Positions 27,869 through 35,449 of a stretch of 64,000 nt of DNA are shown here, in pieces. Source of the stretch: Ideonella dechloratans (lineage in GTDB: Bacteria > Pseudomonadota > Gammaproteobacteria > Burkholderiales > Burkholderiaceae_C); assembly GCF_021049305.1 (NCBI RefSeq), contig NZ_CP088082.1:1-64000 (forward strand). The letters are read 5' to 3'. The number at the start of each line of letters is the position of its first letter. Position 1 is the first letter of the stretch. The translations under genes and the position numbers were made by a program. Below the pieces are notes generated by a model, which was not told where the DNA came from, ran no database searches, and saw nothing but the letters and a program-made list of their open reading frames with translations.

Positions 27869-28549
27869 ATGCGCGCCCTGCAACGCCACCAGCTGCTGCG
27901 CCTGCGCGACAGCGCCTGGCTGCGCCTGCTGGCCGACACCGCCAACCTGTCCGCCCACCCGTCTGCCCGCTCCGCCCTGACCCTGTGGGCCCGCCACGGC
28001 CACCCGGTGGTCGTCAGCCGCCAGACGCCGGGCCTGCCGGCCGACACCCCGCTGGCCGCGGGCTTGCCGGCGCCGCTGTCGCTGGGCCGCGCCCGCATCG
28101 CCCTGGCCCTGCGCGCCGACGAGGTGCTGTTCACCGACGCCTTCCCGCTGGCCGCCGAGGTGCTGCCCACGCTGGCCCCGTCGCAGCGCCCCGGCTGGCA
28201 GGCCCTGTGCGCGCAGCTGGACGCGCTGGAGGTGCCGGCCCGCGTCTACGGCAGCCACGGCTGGCAGCAGCTCACTGGCCTGGCCTATGTGCGCCCCGGC
28301 TCCGACCTGGACCTGCTGCTGCCCGTGAGCACCCCCGAACAGGCCGACGCCGTGGTGCGTGTGCTGGCCACCGCCCCCGCCGGCCTGCCCCGGCTGGACG
28401 GCGAGCTGCTGTGGCCTGACGGCGCCGCCGTGGCCTGGCGCGAATGGGCCGCCTGGCGCGCCGGCCAGGTGGGCGCGCTGCTGGTGCGCCGCATCGACGG
28501 CGTGGACCTGGTGGAGGAGTGGCCATGCCACAGCCTGCAATGCGCCTGA
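27869..28549 (+). CDS. mdcG: Malonate decarboxylase holo-ACP synthase (phosphoribosyl-dephospho-CoA transferase)
   Basis: A 226-residue nucleotidyltransferase that loads the prosthetic-group precursor onto MdcC. The catalytic acidic pair is in RPGSDLDLLLPV (near residue 150), followed by RLDGELLWPDG and AWREWA. Its last 25 bp overlap the start of mdcB. Confidence 0.9.
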   Translation: MRALQRHQLLRLRDSAWLRLLADTANLSAHPSARSALTLWARHGHPVVVSRQTPGLPADTPLAAGLPAPLSLGRARIALALRADEVLFTDAFPLAAEVLPTLAPSQRPGWQALCAQLDALEVPARVYGSHGWQQLTGLAYVRPGSDLDLLLPVSTPEQADAVVRVLATAPAGLPRLDGELLWPDGAAVAWREWAAWRAGQVGALLVRRIDGVDLVEEWPCHSLQCA

Positions 28550-29418
28550 GCGCGCCGGGCCTGCACGCGCCGCACGCCGCGGCCGGCCCCGCCCTGGCCG
28601 CCATCGGCCGCGCCGCCACGCTGGCCCTGCACGACGAACTGGCCCTGCACCCCAAGCCGGGCCTGGTGTCCTATGTGGACACGGGCAGCCACCAGGACAT
28701 GGACGCCGGCACCTTTTTGCGCAGCCTGTTCGCGCTGCGCCACGCCTACCCGCGCCTGGCCACTCTGGGTTTTGAGGGCGCCGGTTGGGCGGCGCTGCAG
28801 GCCTGCGGCATCCAGGCCGAGCGGCGCATGTTGGCGGCCACCGGCGGCATCAACACCCACCGCGGCGCCATCTTCAACCTGGGCCTGCTGTGCGCCGCCG
28901 CCGGCTGGCGCCTGGCCCAGGGCCTGGCACTCACACCCGCCGGCCTGCGCCACACCCTGCAGACCATCTGGGGCCCGGCCCTGGCCGACCGCGCGCGGCT
29001 CACCCCGCCATCGCACGGCGGCGCGGCCGTGCGCGCCCACGGCCTGCGTGGCGCCAACGAAGAGGCCGCTGCCGGCATGCCGGTGCTGTTCGACGTGGCC
29101 TGGCCGGCCCTGCAGCAGGCCCTGGCCGCCGGCTGGGGCTGGGACGCCGCCCGCGCCCAATGCCTGCTGGCGGTGATGGCCGTGCTGGACGACACCAACC
29201 TGGCCCACCGCGGCGGCTTGGCCGGCCTGCGTGAGGCTCAGGCCATGAGCCAAACCTTCCTGGCCGACGGCGGCATGGGGCAGGGCGGCGCCTGGGAGCG
29301 GCTGGCCGCGCTGCACCGTCACTTTGTGGCGCGGCGCTGGTCGCCCGGCGGTGCGGCCGATCTGCTGGCCGCAGCCTGCTGGCTGCAGCGCGTGTGCGCC
29401 GGGGGGCCGCCCCGGTGA
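28525..29418 (+). CDS. mdcB: Triphosphoribosyl-dephospho-CoA synthase
   Basis: A 297-residue CitG-family enzyme that makes 2'-(5''-triphosphoribosyl)-3'-dephospho-CoA from ATP and dephospho-CoA. The family motif HPKPGLVSYVDTGSHQDMD is near residue 40, with TGGINTHRGAIFNLGLL and SHGGAAVRAHG downstream. The start at 28525 lies inside the end of mdcG, and the stop overlaps mdcH by 4 bp. Confidence 0.92.
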   Translation: MPQPAMRLSAPGLHAPHAAAGPALAAIGRAATLALHDELALHPKPGLVSYVDTGSHQDMDAGTFLRSLFALRHAYPRLATLGFEGAGWAALQACGIQAERRMLAATGGINTHRGAIFNLGLLCAAAGWRLAQGLALTPAGLRHTLQTIWGPALADRARLTPPSHGGAAVRAHGLRGANEEAAAGMPVLFDVAWPALQQALAAGWGWDAARAQCLLAVMAVLDDTNLAHRGGLAGLREAQAMSQTFLADGGMGQGGAWERLAALHRHFVARRWSPGGAADLLAAACWLQRVCAGGPPR

Positions 29419-30338
29419 GCCTGGCCCTGCTGTTCCCCGGCCAGGGCACCCAGCATGCCGGCATGCTGCCCTGGCTGGAAGACCACGCCGCCGCCCGCCC
29501 CGTGCTGGCCCGCATGGCGGAGCTGCTGGCCGCACCGGACTGGCGCGAGCGCCTGGCCGACGCCTCCTGGGCCCAATCCAACCCCGTGGCCCAGCCCCTG
29601 CTGACCGGTGTGAGCCTGGCCGCCTGGGCCGTGCTGGCCCCCGGCCTGCCCGCTCCGGCCGCCGTGCTGGGCTACAGCGTGGGCGAGCTGCCGGCCGGCG
29701 CCGTGGCCGGCCTGTACGACGCCGACGCCGCCCTGGCCCTGGCCCAGGCCCGCGCCGCCTGCATGGACGCCGCCGCCCCGGCCGAGCCCACCGGCCTGCT
29801 GTCGGTGGGTGGCCTGCCCTGGCAGACCGTGGCCGAACGGGTGGCGGCCGATGGCCTGCACCCCTCCATCGTGCGCGAGGCCGACCAACTGCTGCTGGGC
29901 GGCCCCGTCACCGCGCTGCAAGCCTGGGCCCCACGGCTGGAAGCCCAGGGCGCGCGCTGCACCCCCATCGGCGCCCGCATCGCGTCCCACACCCCCTGGC
30001 TGGCCGCGGCCGTGCCACCCTGGCGCGCCCACCTGCAAGCCCAATGCTGGCACCCCCCGCAAACGGCCCTGGTGGCCAACGCCACCGCCCGGGTGGAATG
30101 GCAGCTGCCCGCGCTGCAGGAGGCCATGGCCGTGCAGCCCGCGCAGCTCCTGCGCTTTGACCTGTGCCTGGGCGCCCTGGCCGAGCGCGGCCCGCGCTGC
30201 GTGCTGGAAGTAGGCCCCTGCACCACCCTGTCACGCCTGTGGAACCGTCTGCACCCCGACGTGCCCGCCCGCAGCCTGGAAGACTTCCAGGGGCCGGAGG
30301 GGGTGTGGCGGTGGGTGGAGAGGTGTTTGGGGGGGTGA
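29415..30338 (+). CDS. mdcH: Malonate decarboxylase malonyltransferase (epsilon subunit)
   Basis: A 307-residue FabD-like acyltransferase that primes the carrier by moving malonyl from malonyl-CoA to holo-ACP. The oxyanion motif FPGQGTQHAGM opens the protein, the nucleophile elbow is GYSVGE (Ser near 89), and the catalytic His is in ASHTPWL. It starts at GTG 29415 within the mdcB stop (GTGA). Last gene of the operon; base composition changes right after it. Confidence 0.9.
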   Translation: MSLALLFPGQGTQHAGMLPWLEDHAAARPVLARMAELLAAPDWRERLADASWAQSNPVAQPLLTGVSLAAWAVLAPGLPAPAAVLGYSVGELPAGAVAGLYDADAALALAQARAACMDAAAPAEPTGLLSVGGLPWQTVAERVAADGLHPSIVREADQLLLGGPVTALQAWAPRLEAQGARCTPIGARIASHTPWLAAAVPPWRAHLQAQCWHPPQTALVANATARVEWQLPALQEAMAVQPAQLLRFDLCLGALAERGPRCVLEVGPCTTLSRLWNRLHPDVPARSLEDFQGPEGVWRWVERCLGG

Positions 30339-30627
30339 GGTGGAGGCGTCTTTGCAGCGATTGCCGCCTTTGGCGGTCTGCGGTTGTACTCTCGCAATCC
30401 AATAGCAACCGGTCATTCAAGCCGAGTGCTGCGCCAGCGGTTGGATTCGGATGGGGAAGTCACCGAGTGCCTTGGCCTCGCCGTCAATTCCTGCCCGACG
30501 GCTACCCATCGCACGCATCAACTACAAAGAAGCCCTGCGTTCGCTGATCTGGCATTCGAAGACGCCCAAGCGCGCTCGCCGCAACACGTAAGCGTCACGC
30601 GGAATCCCTGCGGCCGCACAAGGGCGT
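30339..30627. other. 289-bp low-GC junction, no recognised gene
   Basis: This gap follows mdcH and marks the drop in G+C. The only ORF with some protein character is ATG 30451 to TAA 30591 (46 codons, ending KTPKRARRNT), which is basic and unrecognised. I see no clear terminator, IS end or attachment-site repeat by eye. Confidence 0.4.
30451..30591 (+). CDS. Possible 46-aa basic ORF or gene remnant
   Basis: The translation is MGKSPSALASPSIPARRLPI, then a helical ARINYKEALRSLIWHS and a very basic tail. No convincing ribosome-binding site is visible. It could be the C-terminal remnant of a mobile-element protein or noise; I do not recognise it. Confidence 0.2.
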   Translation: MGKSPSALASPSIPARRLPIARINYKEALRSLIWHSKTPKRARRNT

Positions 30628-31644
30628 CTAAACGCGGAGCAAAGCCTTGATGGCTCGGCGTTCATCCATTGCCTTGTAGCCCTCGGCAACTTCCGCCAGC
30701 GGGATCTCTAGGTCGAACACCTTGCCCGGATTGATCTTGCGATCCAGGATCAAGTCAATCAGCCGGGGAAGGAAGCGTCGGACAGGCGCCGGACCACCGA
30801 GCATGCCGGTTTGCGAGAAGAACAAGCGCTGTCCGTCCAACTGCACTCCGTGTGGCACGCCGACGTAGCCGATCATCGAGCCGGGCCGAGCGATGGCGAG
30901 CGCCTGGTCCATGGCCTGGGGAGTCCCGACGCACTCCAGAACAGCGTCGGCGCCGATTTGCTCGGTCAACTCTCGCACCTTGGCGACACCCTCGTCGCCC
31001 CGCTCGGTGACGATGTGCGTGGCGCCGTATTCCAGAGCCAGCTCCTGACGCGCCTTGTGCCGACTCATAGCGATGATGCGCGCGGCGCCCATCTGCTGTG
31101 CCGCCAGCACGCCCATCAGTCCGACTGCGCCGTCTCCAATCACCACGGCGGTGCAGCCTGGCTGCACTTGCGCTGCATGGGCCGCATACCAGCCGGTGCC
31201 CAGCACGTCGGAAGCCGCCAGCAGGCTGGGGATGAGATCGTCGGCAGGCGCATTGTCGAGTGCGATCAGCGTGCCATCGGCGAGTGGCACGCGAGCAAAC
31301 TCAGACTGCGCGCCGGTCATGAACTCGCGCTGCACGCAGGAGGACTGGAAGCCGAATCGGCAGTGCGGACAGGTGTTGTCCGAGAGGCAGAAGGAGCCGA
31401 CCACGAACTGGCCCGGCTTCACCGAGGTGACTTCACTGCCGACGGCCACGACCGTGCCGCAATACTCGTGCCCCATGTGCAGCGGCGCGTCGACCTTGTT
31501 CGCGCCGCGGTACGGCCAGAGATCCGAGCCGCAGACGCAGGTCGCCGCCAGTCGGATGAGGGCGTCAGTGGGCTTGAGGATCGTGGGTTCGGGCATCTCT
31601 TCGATGCGCACATCACCCGGTGCATAGAGCTTGGTTCCCAGCAT
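30628..31644 (-). CDS. Zinc-dependent alcohol dehydrogenase (MDR family)
   Basis: A 338-residue medium-chain dehydrogenase. Catalytic-zinc ligands are in CVCGSDLWPYRG and HMGHEYCG, structural-zinc-like cysteines in CPHCRFGFQSSC, and the Rossmann motif VIGDGAVGLMGVLAAQ is near residue 165. It oxidises a secondary or primary alcohol or polyol with NAD(P); the substrate is unknown. It is the last gene of a three-gene minus-strand operon, with lower G+C than the flanking core genes. Confidence 0.88.
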   Translation of the reverse strand: MLGTKLYAPGDVRIEEMPEPTILKPTDALIRLAATCVCGSDLWPYRGANKVDAPLHMGHEYCGTVVAVGSEVTSVKPGQFVVGSFCLSDNTCPHCRFGFQSSCVQREFMTGAQSEFARVPLADGTLIALDNAPADDLIPSLLAASDVLGTGWYAAHAAQVQPGCTAVVIGDGAVGLMGVLAAQQMGAARIIAMSRHKARQELALEYGATHIVTERGDEGVAKVRELTEQIGADAVLECVGTPQAMDQALAIARPGSMIGYVGVPHGVQLDGQRLFFSQTGMLGGPAPVRRFLPRLIDLILDRKINPGKVFDLEIPLAEVAEGYKAMDERRAIKALLRV

Positions 31645-31683
31645 GACGTTATTCCATTCTGATTTCAGTTCTTGGCTTCGCAG

Positions 31684-32703
31684 TCAGCGCGCGGTGGTGC
31701 GGGCGACGCGTCCGGTGACCGGGTACTGCGGGTCAGTGAACCCCGGCGTCGAGGCATGACCGGGAAGCACCAGCGTGTCGAGAAAGGCCTCGTCGTCAGA
31801 CGTGAAGGTCTCCTGCAATGCAGCGAGATAGTCCTGCCACTGCGCCAACGTGCGCGGGCCGCCAATCACGGCATCCACGAGCGCGTTGTTGAGCACCCAG
31901 TTCAGCGCGAAGTGCGCGGTCGAACTGCCGTTGGCTTCGGCATGCGCCTTGATGCGCGCTGCGGCTTGCAGTGATTCGGGGCGCAGTTCGGTCTGCTGCA
32001 TGCGGCGATCACCGCGCGCGGCGCGGCTGCCTTCCGGCAACTGCTCCAGGCTCGCGTACTTGCCCGTTAGCACGCCACGCGCCAAAGGGCTGTAGGGCAC
32101 CACACCTACGCCGTAGAACTGGCAGGCCGGAAGCAGCTCGGCCTCCGGCATCCGGTTCATGGCGTTGTACTGCGGCTGGCAGGCCGCCGGGCGGTCGATG
32201 CCGGCCTCGTCGCACAGGCGAACGAATTCCGCCAGTCGCCACGCCCGGAAGTTCGAGACGCCGACGTAGCGGATCTTGCCCTGTCGCTGCAGATCGGCAA
32301 GTGCACGGACGGTTTCCTCAAGCGGCGTGCTGAGGTCGTCGCGGTGCAGGTAGTAGAGGTCGATGTGGTCGGTGCCCAGGCGCTCGAGGCTGCGTTCGGC
32401 CGCGCGCATCAAGTAGCCGCGCGACAGGTCAGCACCCGTGGCGTTGGCGAGGCCCGCGGGATAACCTGCCTTGGTGGCCAGCACCCAGCGATCGCGGTCT
32501 GCGCGAATGGCGCGACCCACGATCTCCTCCGAGCGACCGCCCGTGTAGGCGTCGGCGGTATCGATGAAATTGATGCCCGCCTCACGGGCGCTGGCAATGA
32601 CCTCGATCGCCTCGCCCTCCGAGGTCTGTTCGCCAAACATCATGGCGCCCAGGCACAGGGGCGAGACCTTGAGACCGCTGCGGCCTAGTTTTCGGTAGTT
32701 CAC
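31684..32703 (-). CDS. Aldo/keto reductase
   Basis: A 339-residue (beta/alpha)8 NADPH-dependent reductase. The catalytic tetrad is visible: Asp and Tyr in DTADAYTGGRSEE, Lys in VLATKAGY, His in YYLHRDD. The start is assigned to GTG 32703, with AAGGA upstream, because VNYRKLGRSGLKVSPLCLG is the standard family N-terminus; no in-frame ATG fits. It lies between the CMD-like gene and the alcohol dehydrogenase. The three probably act together on a carbonyl or alcohol substrate. Confidence 0.87.
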   Translation of the reverse strand: MNYRKLGRSGLKVSPLCLGAMMFGEQTSEGEAIEVIASAREAGINFIDTADAYTGGRSEEIVGRAIRADRDRWVLATKAGYPAGLANATGADLSRGYLMRAAERSLERLGTDHIDLYYLHRDDLSTPLEETVRALADLQRQGKIRYVGVSNFRAWRLAEFVRLCDEAGIDRPAACQPQYNAMNRMPEAELLPACQFYGVGVVPYSPLARGVLTGKYASLEQLPEGSRAARGDRRMQQTELRPESLQAAARIKAHAEANGSSTAHFALNWVLNNALVDAVIGGPRTLAQWQDYLAALQETFTSDDEAFLDTLVLPGHASTPGFTDPQYPVTGRVARTTAR

Positions 32704-32728
32704 GAAAGATGTCCTTCTGCTGAAGTGT

Positions 32729-33052
32729 TCAGGCGACAGGCAATTCACGCAGCTTGGCGACAGCCGACATGGCGCTGGGCCATCCCGCATAGAAGGCCAG
32801 GTGCGTGGTCATGGCGACCAGCTCTTCGCGCGTCACGCCGTTCTGCAGCGCAAACGGAAAGTGAAAGCTCAACTGCTCGGTCTTCCCGGTGGCAATCAGC
32901 GCCGCGCAGGTCGCCAGGCTTCGATCGCGCTTGCTCAGGGCCGCGTCCTCCCAAACCTGCCCGAACAACACGCCGTCGGTCAGATCGGCGAGCTGCGGTG
33001 CGACGTCGCCAATGGCCTTGCGGGCCGGACCTGTGGGGTTTGCGGTACTCAC
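32729..33052 (-). CDS. Carboxymuconolactone decarboxylase-family protein
   Basis: A 107-residue AhpD-like fold protein (RSLATCAALIATGKTEQLSFH, then NGVTREELVAMTTHLAFYAG). It lacks the CxxC of the peroxidase AhpD, so it belongs to the YurZ-like group of uncertain activity. It starts at GTG 33052 with a strong AAGGAG five bases upstream. It is the first gene of the operon with the aldo/keto reductase and alcohol dehydrogenase, a trio often seen in solvent- or quinone-responsive loci. Confidence 0.85.
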   Translation of the reverse strand: MSTANPTGPARKAIGDVAPQLADLTDGVLFGQVWEDAALSKRDRSLATCAALIATGKTEQLSFHFPFALQNGVTREELVAMTTHLAFYAGWPSAMSAVAKLRELPVA

Positions 33053-33359
33053 GTCGACTCCTTGACTGCGTTCAGCTTCGTCATTTTGGAGATCGATCCG
33101 ACATGCGACTAGCCGGAATAATCGGCATGATCTGATGAATTTGGCTCAACAATCGATGGGATAAAAGCTCAGCCATGCCCTGAACCTGCAGAGGCAGTGG
33201 GCACGACGTTACGCAGGGGTGGTGCGCGGCACCATCGAAAGCTTGTGCAGCCTGCTGTGCGCAAATTTGCAGGGGCTGCCCGTCAGGACAGTCTGGCGGT
33301 GTTGAAAGACTCATTGATTAACGTACAATCCAAACTTTACGAACTTTCCGAGTGCAGCG
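33053..33359. other. 307-bp divergent intergenic region
   Basis: It separates the minus-strand dehydrogenase operon from the plus-strand toxin-antitoxin unit. A plus-strand promoter is near its right end. A stretch at 33165-33303 has a stop-free frame reading like decayed coding sequence (LNLQRQWARRYAGVVRGTI...), without a start codon. It contains no other supported feature. Confidence 0.4.
33302..33329 (+). promoter_or_regulatory. Sigma-70-like promoter for the ssb-like ORF and toxin-antitoxin genes
   Basis: TTGAAA (33302-33307) and TACAAT (33324-33329) are 16 bp apart and lie 30 bp upstream of the ATG at 33360. It is one of the closest consensus promoters in this GC-rich window, which suits a foreign-origin segment. 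Confidence 0.55.
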
Positions 33360-33671
33360 ATGGCATCCGTCAACAAAGTGATCTTGATTGGGAGCCTCGG
33401 GCGCGTCTCCCGGGGCGGGCTCGACACTGTTGGCCAGCAAGCCTTTGACAGGTATGTCGACGCCGTTTGCGGCTACGGGTCGGTCCTGAGGGACGGGATA
33501 ACAGGCCTCGCTGAGGCTGCGCGCAGGCTTGCAGAGGCATATCGCCAGCTTCACAAACTGGCCAGCCCTTTCGTGATCCCCAAGAAGATAGCGGCGCCTT
33601 GGACACCTCTCTTGGGTCGCACGGCTGCGTTCTTCCACGCCGCCAAAGTCGACGCCCGTAACCTCCCCTGA
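33360..33671 (+). CDS. Chimeric small ORF with SSB-like first 15 residues
   Basis: 103 codons. The start MASVNKVILIGSLGR is nearly identical to the N-terminus of betaproteobacterial single-stranded DNA-binding protein, but similarity stops abruptly and the rest (helical GLAEAARRLAEAYRQLHKLA, then FVIPKKIAAPWTP) is not an OB-fold. It looks like a short 5' fragment of ssb joined to unrelated DNA; it could also be a genuine small protein. It lies 13 bp upstream of the antitoxin gene under the same promoter, and may be a leader or third component. Confidence 0.45.
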   Translation: MASVNKVILIGSLGRVSRGGLDTVGQQAFDRYVDAVCGYGSVLRDGITGLAEAARRLAEAYRQLHKLASPFVIPKKIAAPWTPLLGRTAAFFHAAKVDARNLP

Positions 33672-33684
33672 GAAGAGTTCAACG

Positions 33685-34158
33685 ATGAAGTCAGCACATC
33701 ACCTTGTCTCAACCGACTCCCGCTCTAGCGTGCGGGCCCGCACCAAGTCCAACCCCTCGAATGACTTCGTTTCCCTCGCCGAGACCAAGGCCTTGATGGC
33801 TGGGAGCCTGTCCGTGCGTCAGCAACGGCTCGAAGCGGGCGACATGGTCTCGACGGACGAAGCAGCGCAGATGACCGGAACGAGCCGCGTGACAATGAAT
33901 GCCTGGATCGCAAACGGAAGGGCCATTGGGCTGACTCGCACGAAGCGTGGGTTCCGGCTGCCGAAGTGGCAGTTCGACGCGCCCATGTGGGATGTCCTGC
34001 CGAAGCTGACCAAGGCGCTGGGCACAACGGAAGGGTGGGCACTGCTGACCTTCCTTGAAACGCCTCACCCCGGCCTGAACGGCGCGACGCCGCGCGAAGC
34101 GATCGAGCGAGGAATGCAGGACCGTGCGGTGGCCCTCGCTGGAGCGGAGAGCAACTGA
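33685..34158 (+). CDS. Antitoxin of RES-type toxin-antitoxin system (HTH plus ParS/MbcA toxin-binding domain)
   Basis: A 157-residue protein. Residues ~50-95 form a DNA-binding helix-turn-helix of the excisionase/MerR-like kind (MVSTDEAAQMTGTSRVTMNA, then RGFRLPKWQFD). The C-terminal ~55 residues (ALGTTEGWALLTFLETPHPG, then ATPREAIERG) match the MbcA/ParS/Xre toxin-binding domain. It should bind and neutralise the RES toxin encoded 12 bp downstream and repress the operon. The helix-turn-helix differs from the Xre type usually found in RES-Xre pairs. Confidence 0.7.
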   Translation: MKSAHHLVSTDSRSSVRARTKSNPSNDFVSLAETKALMAGSLSVRQQRLEAGDMVSTDEAAQMTGTSRVTMNAWIANGRAIGLTRTKRGFRLPKWQFDAPMWDVLPKLTKALGTTEGWALLTFLETPHPGLNGATPREAIERGMQDRAVALAGAESN

Positions 34159-34170
34159 TTCCCTTTCCTC

Positions 34171-34749
34171 ATGAAGCTGGCAGATCTCGAACACCTCTCT
34201 CCTTACCGCCTGGCGCAAGGTCAATCGCTTTTCCGCACCCAGCGCGCTGCGGTGGCTGGGGGCACCCTAGCTCGAGGGCCGCTCCACCTGGCTCCGGTCG
34301 GCTCGCTTTCGGGTCGATTTGATCTGGCCGATGTGCCGTGCGCCTACTTGGCGGAGGAGCCGGACACGGCGCTCTTCGAGGCCATTTTTCGACGAGAGAG
34401 TACTGGCGTGTCTATCGCGGCACTCCAACTGCGCGAGTTGCTCGCCGTTCAAACTCGCGCCGAAGTTGTTCTGGGCGACCTTCGACCGCATGCGGCGGCA
34501 TGGCCAGTGCTGCAGTCACTCCGCTTCTCCGAAACCCAGGCACTGGCCGAGGAGGCGTACCAGGCAGGGCTGGGGGGTTTCATCTACCGCTCGGCCCAGC
34601 ACTTCTCACAAGATTGCGTCGTCTTATTCGACCCCGATCGTGCAGCGACGAAGGAGCTCTGGCGGGTGGCGCTGGCCAATCGACAAGGCTTGGTCAACAG
34701 GTGGGTCGCGGATGCTACGAAACGCTCACGGGTGCCCCTGGTGCCCTGA
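34171..34749 (+). CDS. RES-domain toxin (NAD+-degrading type)
   Basis: A 192-residue RES-family protein. The conserved Arg and Glu pattern lies in SGRFDLADVPCAYLAEEPDT, followed by ALFEAIFRRE; the conserved Ser is in GFIYRSAQHF. Characterised RES toxins degrade cellular NAD+ and stop growth. It is directly downstream of the antitoxin gene in a low-GC segment. G+C and codon use differ from the core genes, consistent with acquisition. Confidence 0.82.
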   Translation: MKLADLEHLSPYRLAQGQSLFRTQRAAVAGGTLARGPLHLAPVGSLSGRFDLADVPCAYLAEEPDTALFEAIFRRESTGVSIAALQLRELLAVQTRAEVVLGDLRPHAAAWPVLQSLRFSETQALAEEAYQAGLGGFIYRSAQHFSQDCVVLFDPDRAATKELWRVALANRQGLVNRWVADATKRSRVPLVP

Positions 34750-34828
34750 GCTGGCACCTGCACAGTGTCTTATCAATGCTGCGCGGGGCACCTGTCGCTC
34801 CTTGTACTGGCCTACACCCGGAGTTCCT

Positions 34829-35335
34829 ATGTCCCCACGCACCCTCATCCCCGTGGCGGCGACCTTGGTCGTCTTGTCCAGCCTGCCGGCCCACGCCGCC
34901 GCCCCCACCGCCTGCACCCCCGACGAGCAGGTGGTGTTCCAGTGCGACATCGGCGCGCGGCGGGTGGCGGTGTGTGCTTCGCGCGGGCTGGGGCCGCAGG
35001 GTGGACGGCTGCAGTACCGCTATGGCCGTCCGGCGGCGGTGGAACTGGCCTATCCCCCGGCCGATACGCCCTGGCGCGACGTGACGCGGGGCGGCACGCT
35101 GATGTTTTCCGGCGGGGGGGGCGCCTGGCTGGCCTTCACGCGGGGTGAGCACCGCTACGTGGTCTACACCGCCATCGGCCAGGGCTGGGGTGACAAGGCC
35201 GGTGTCGTGGTGGAACGGGGCGGCCGGCGCCTGGCCGTGCTGGCCTGCACCCGGCCGCCGGTGTCTGACATCGGCCCCGACTTGTTCGAGCGGGCGGGCA
35301 TTCCCACGCTGGAAGAGGGTTTCGAGCTGCCCTGA
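34829..35335 (+). CDS. Secreted hypothetical protein
   Basis: 168 residues with a classical signal peptide (MSPRTLIPVAATLVVLSSLP, cleavage after AHA). The mature part has two cysteine-containing strands (VVFQCDIGARRVAVCASRG) and a Gly-rich loop (LMFSGGGGAWLAF), suggesting a small periplasmic beta-sandwich. I do not recognise the family. Base composition returns to the high-GC host style here. Confidence 0.65.
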   Translation: MSPRTLIPVAATLVVLSSLPAHAAAPTACTPDEQVVFQCDIGARRVAVCASRGLGPQGGRLQYRYGRPAAVELAYPPADTPWRDVTRGGTLMFSGGGGAWLAFTRGEHRYVVYTAIGQGWGDKAGVVVERGGRRLAVLACTRPPVSDIGPDLFERAGIPTLEEGFELP

Positions 35336-35449
35336 GTCCCCTTCATGAGGGGCACCCGCCGCCTTGAGGATGGGCGGCGGCGGCAAGGCAGCGTAATGTG
35401 CCTGTTGCGCTGCGCCGTGGGGCGCAGGCACATCCCATCGAGGAGCGCC

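Noticed and set aside
33081..33314. 77-codon minus-strand ORF upstream of the CMD-like gene
   Set aside because: No ribosome-binding site, no family resemblance, and it covers the promoter region of both divergent units.
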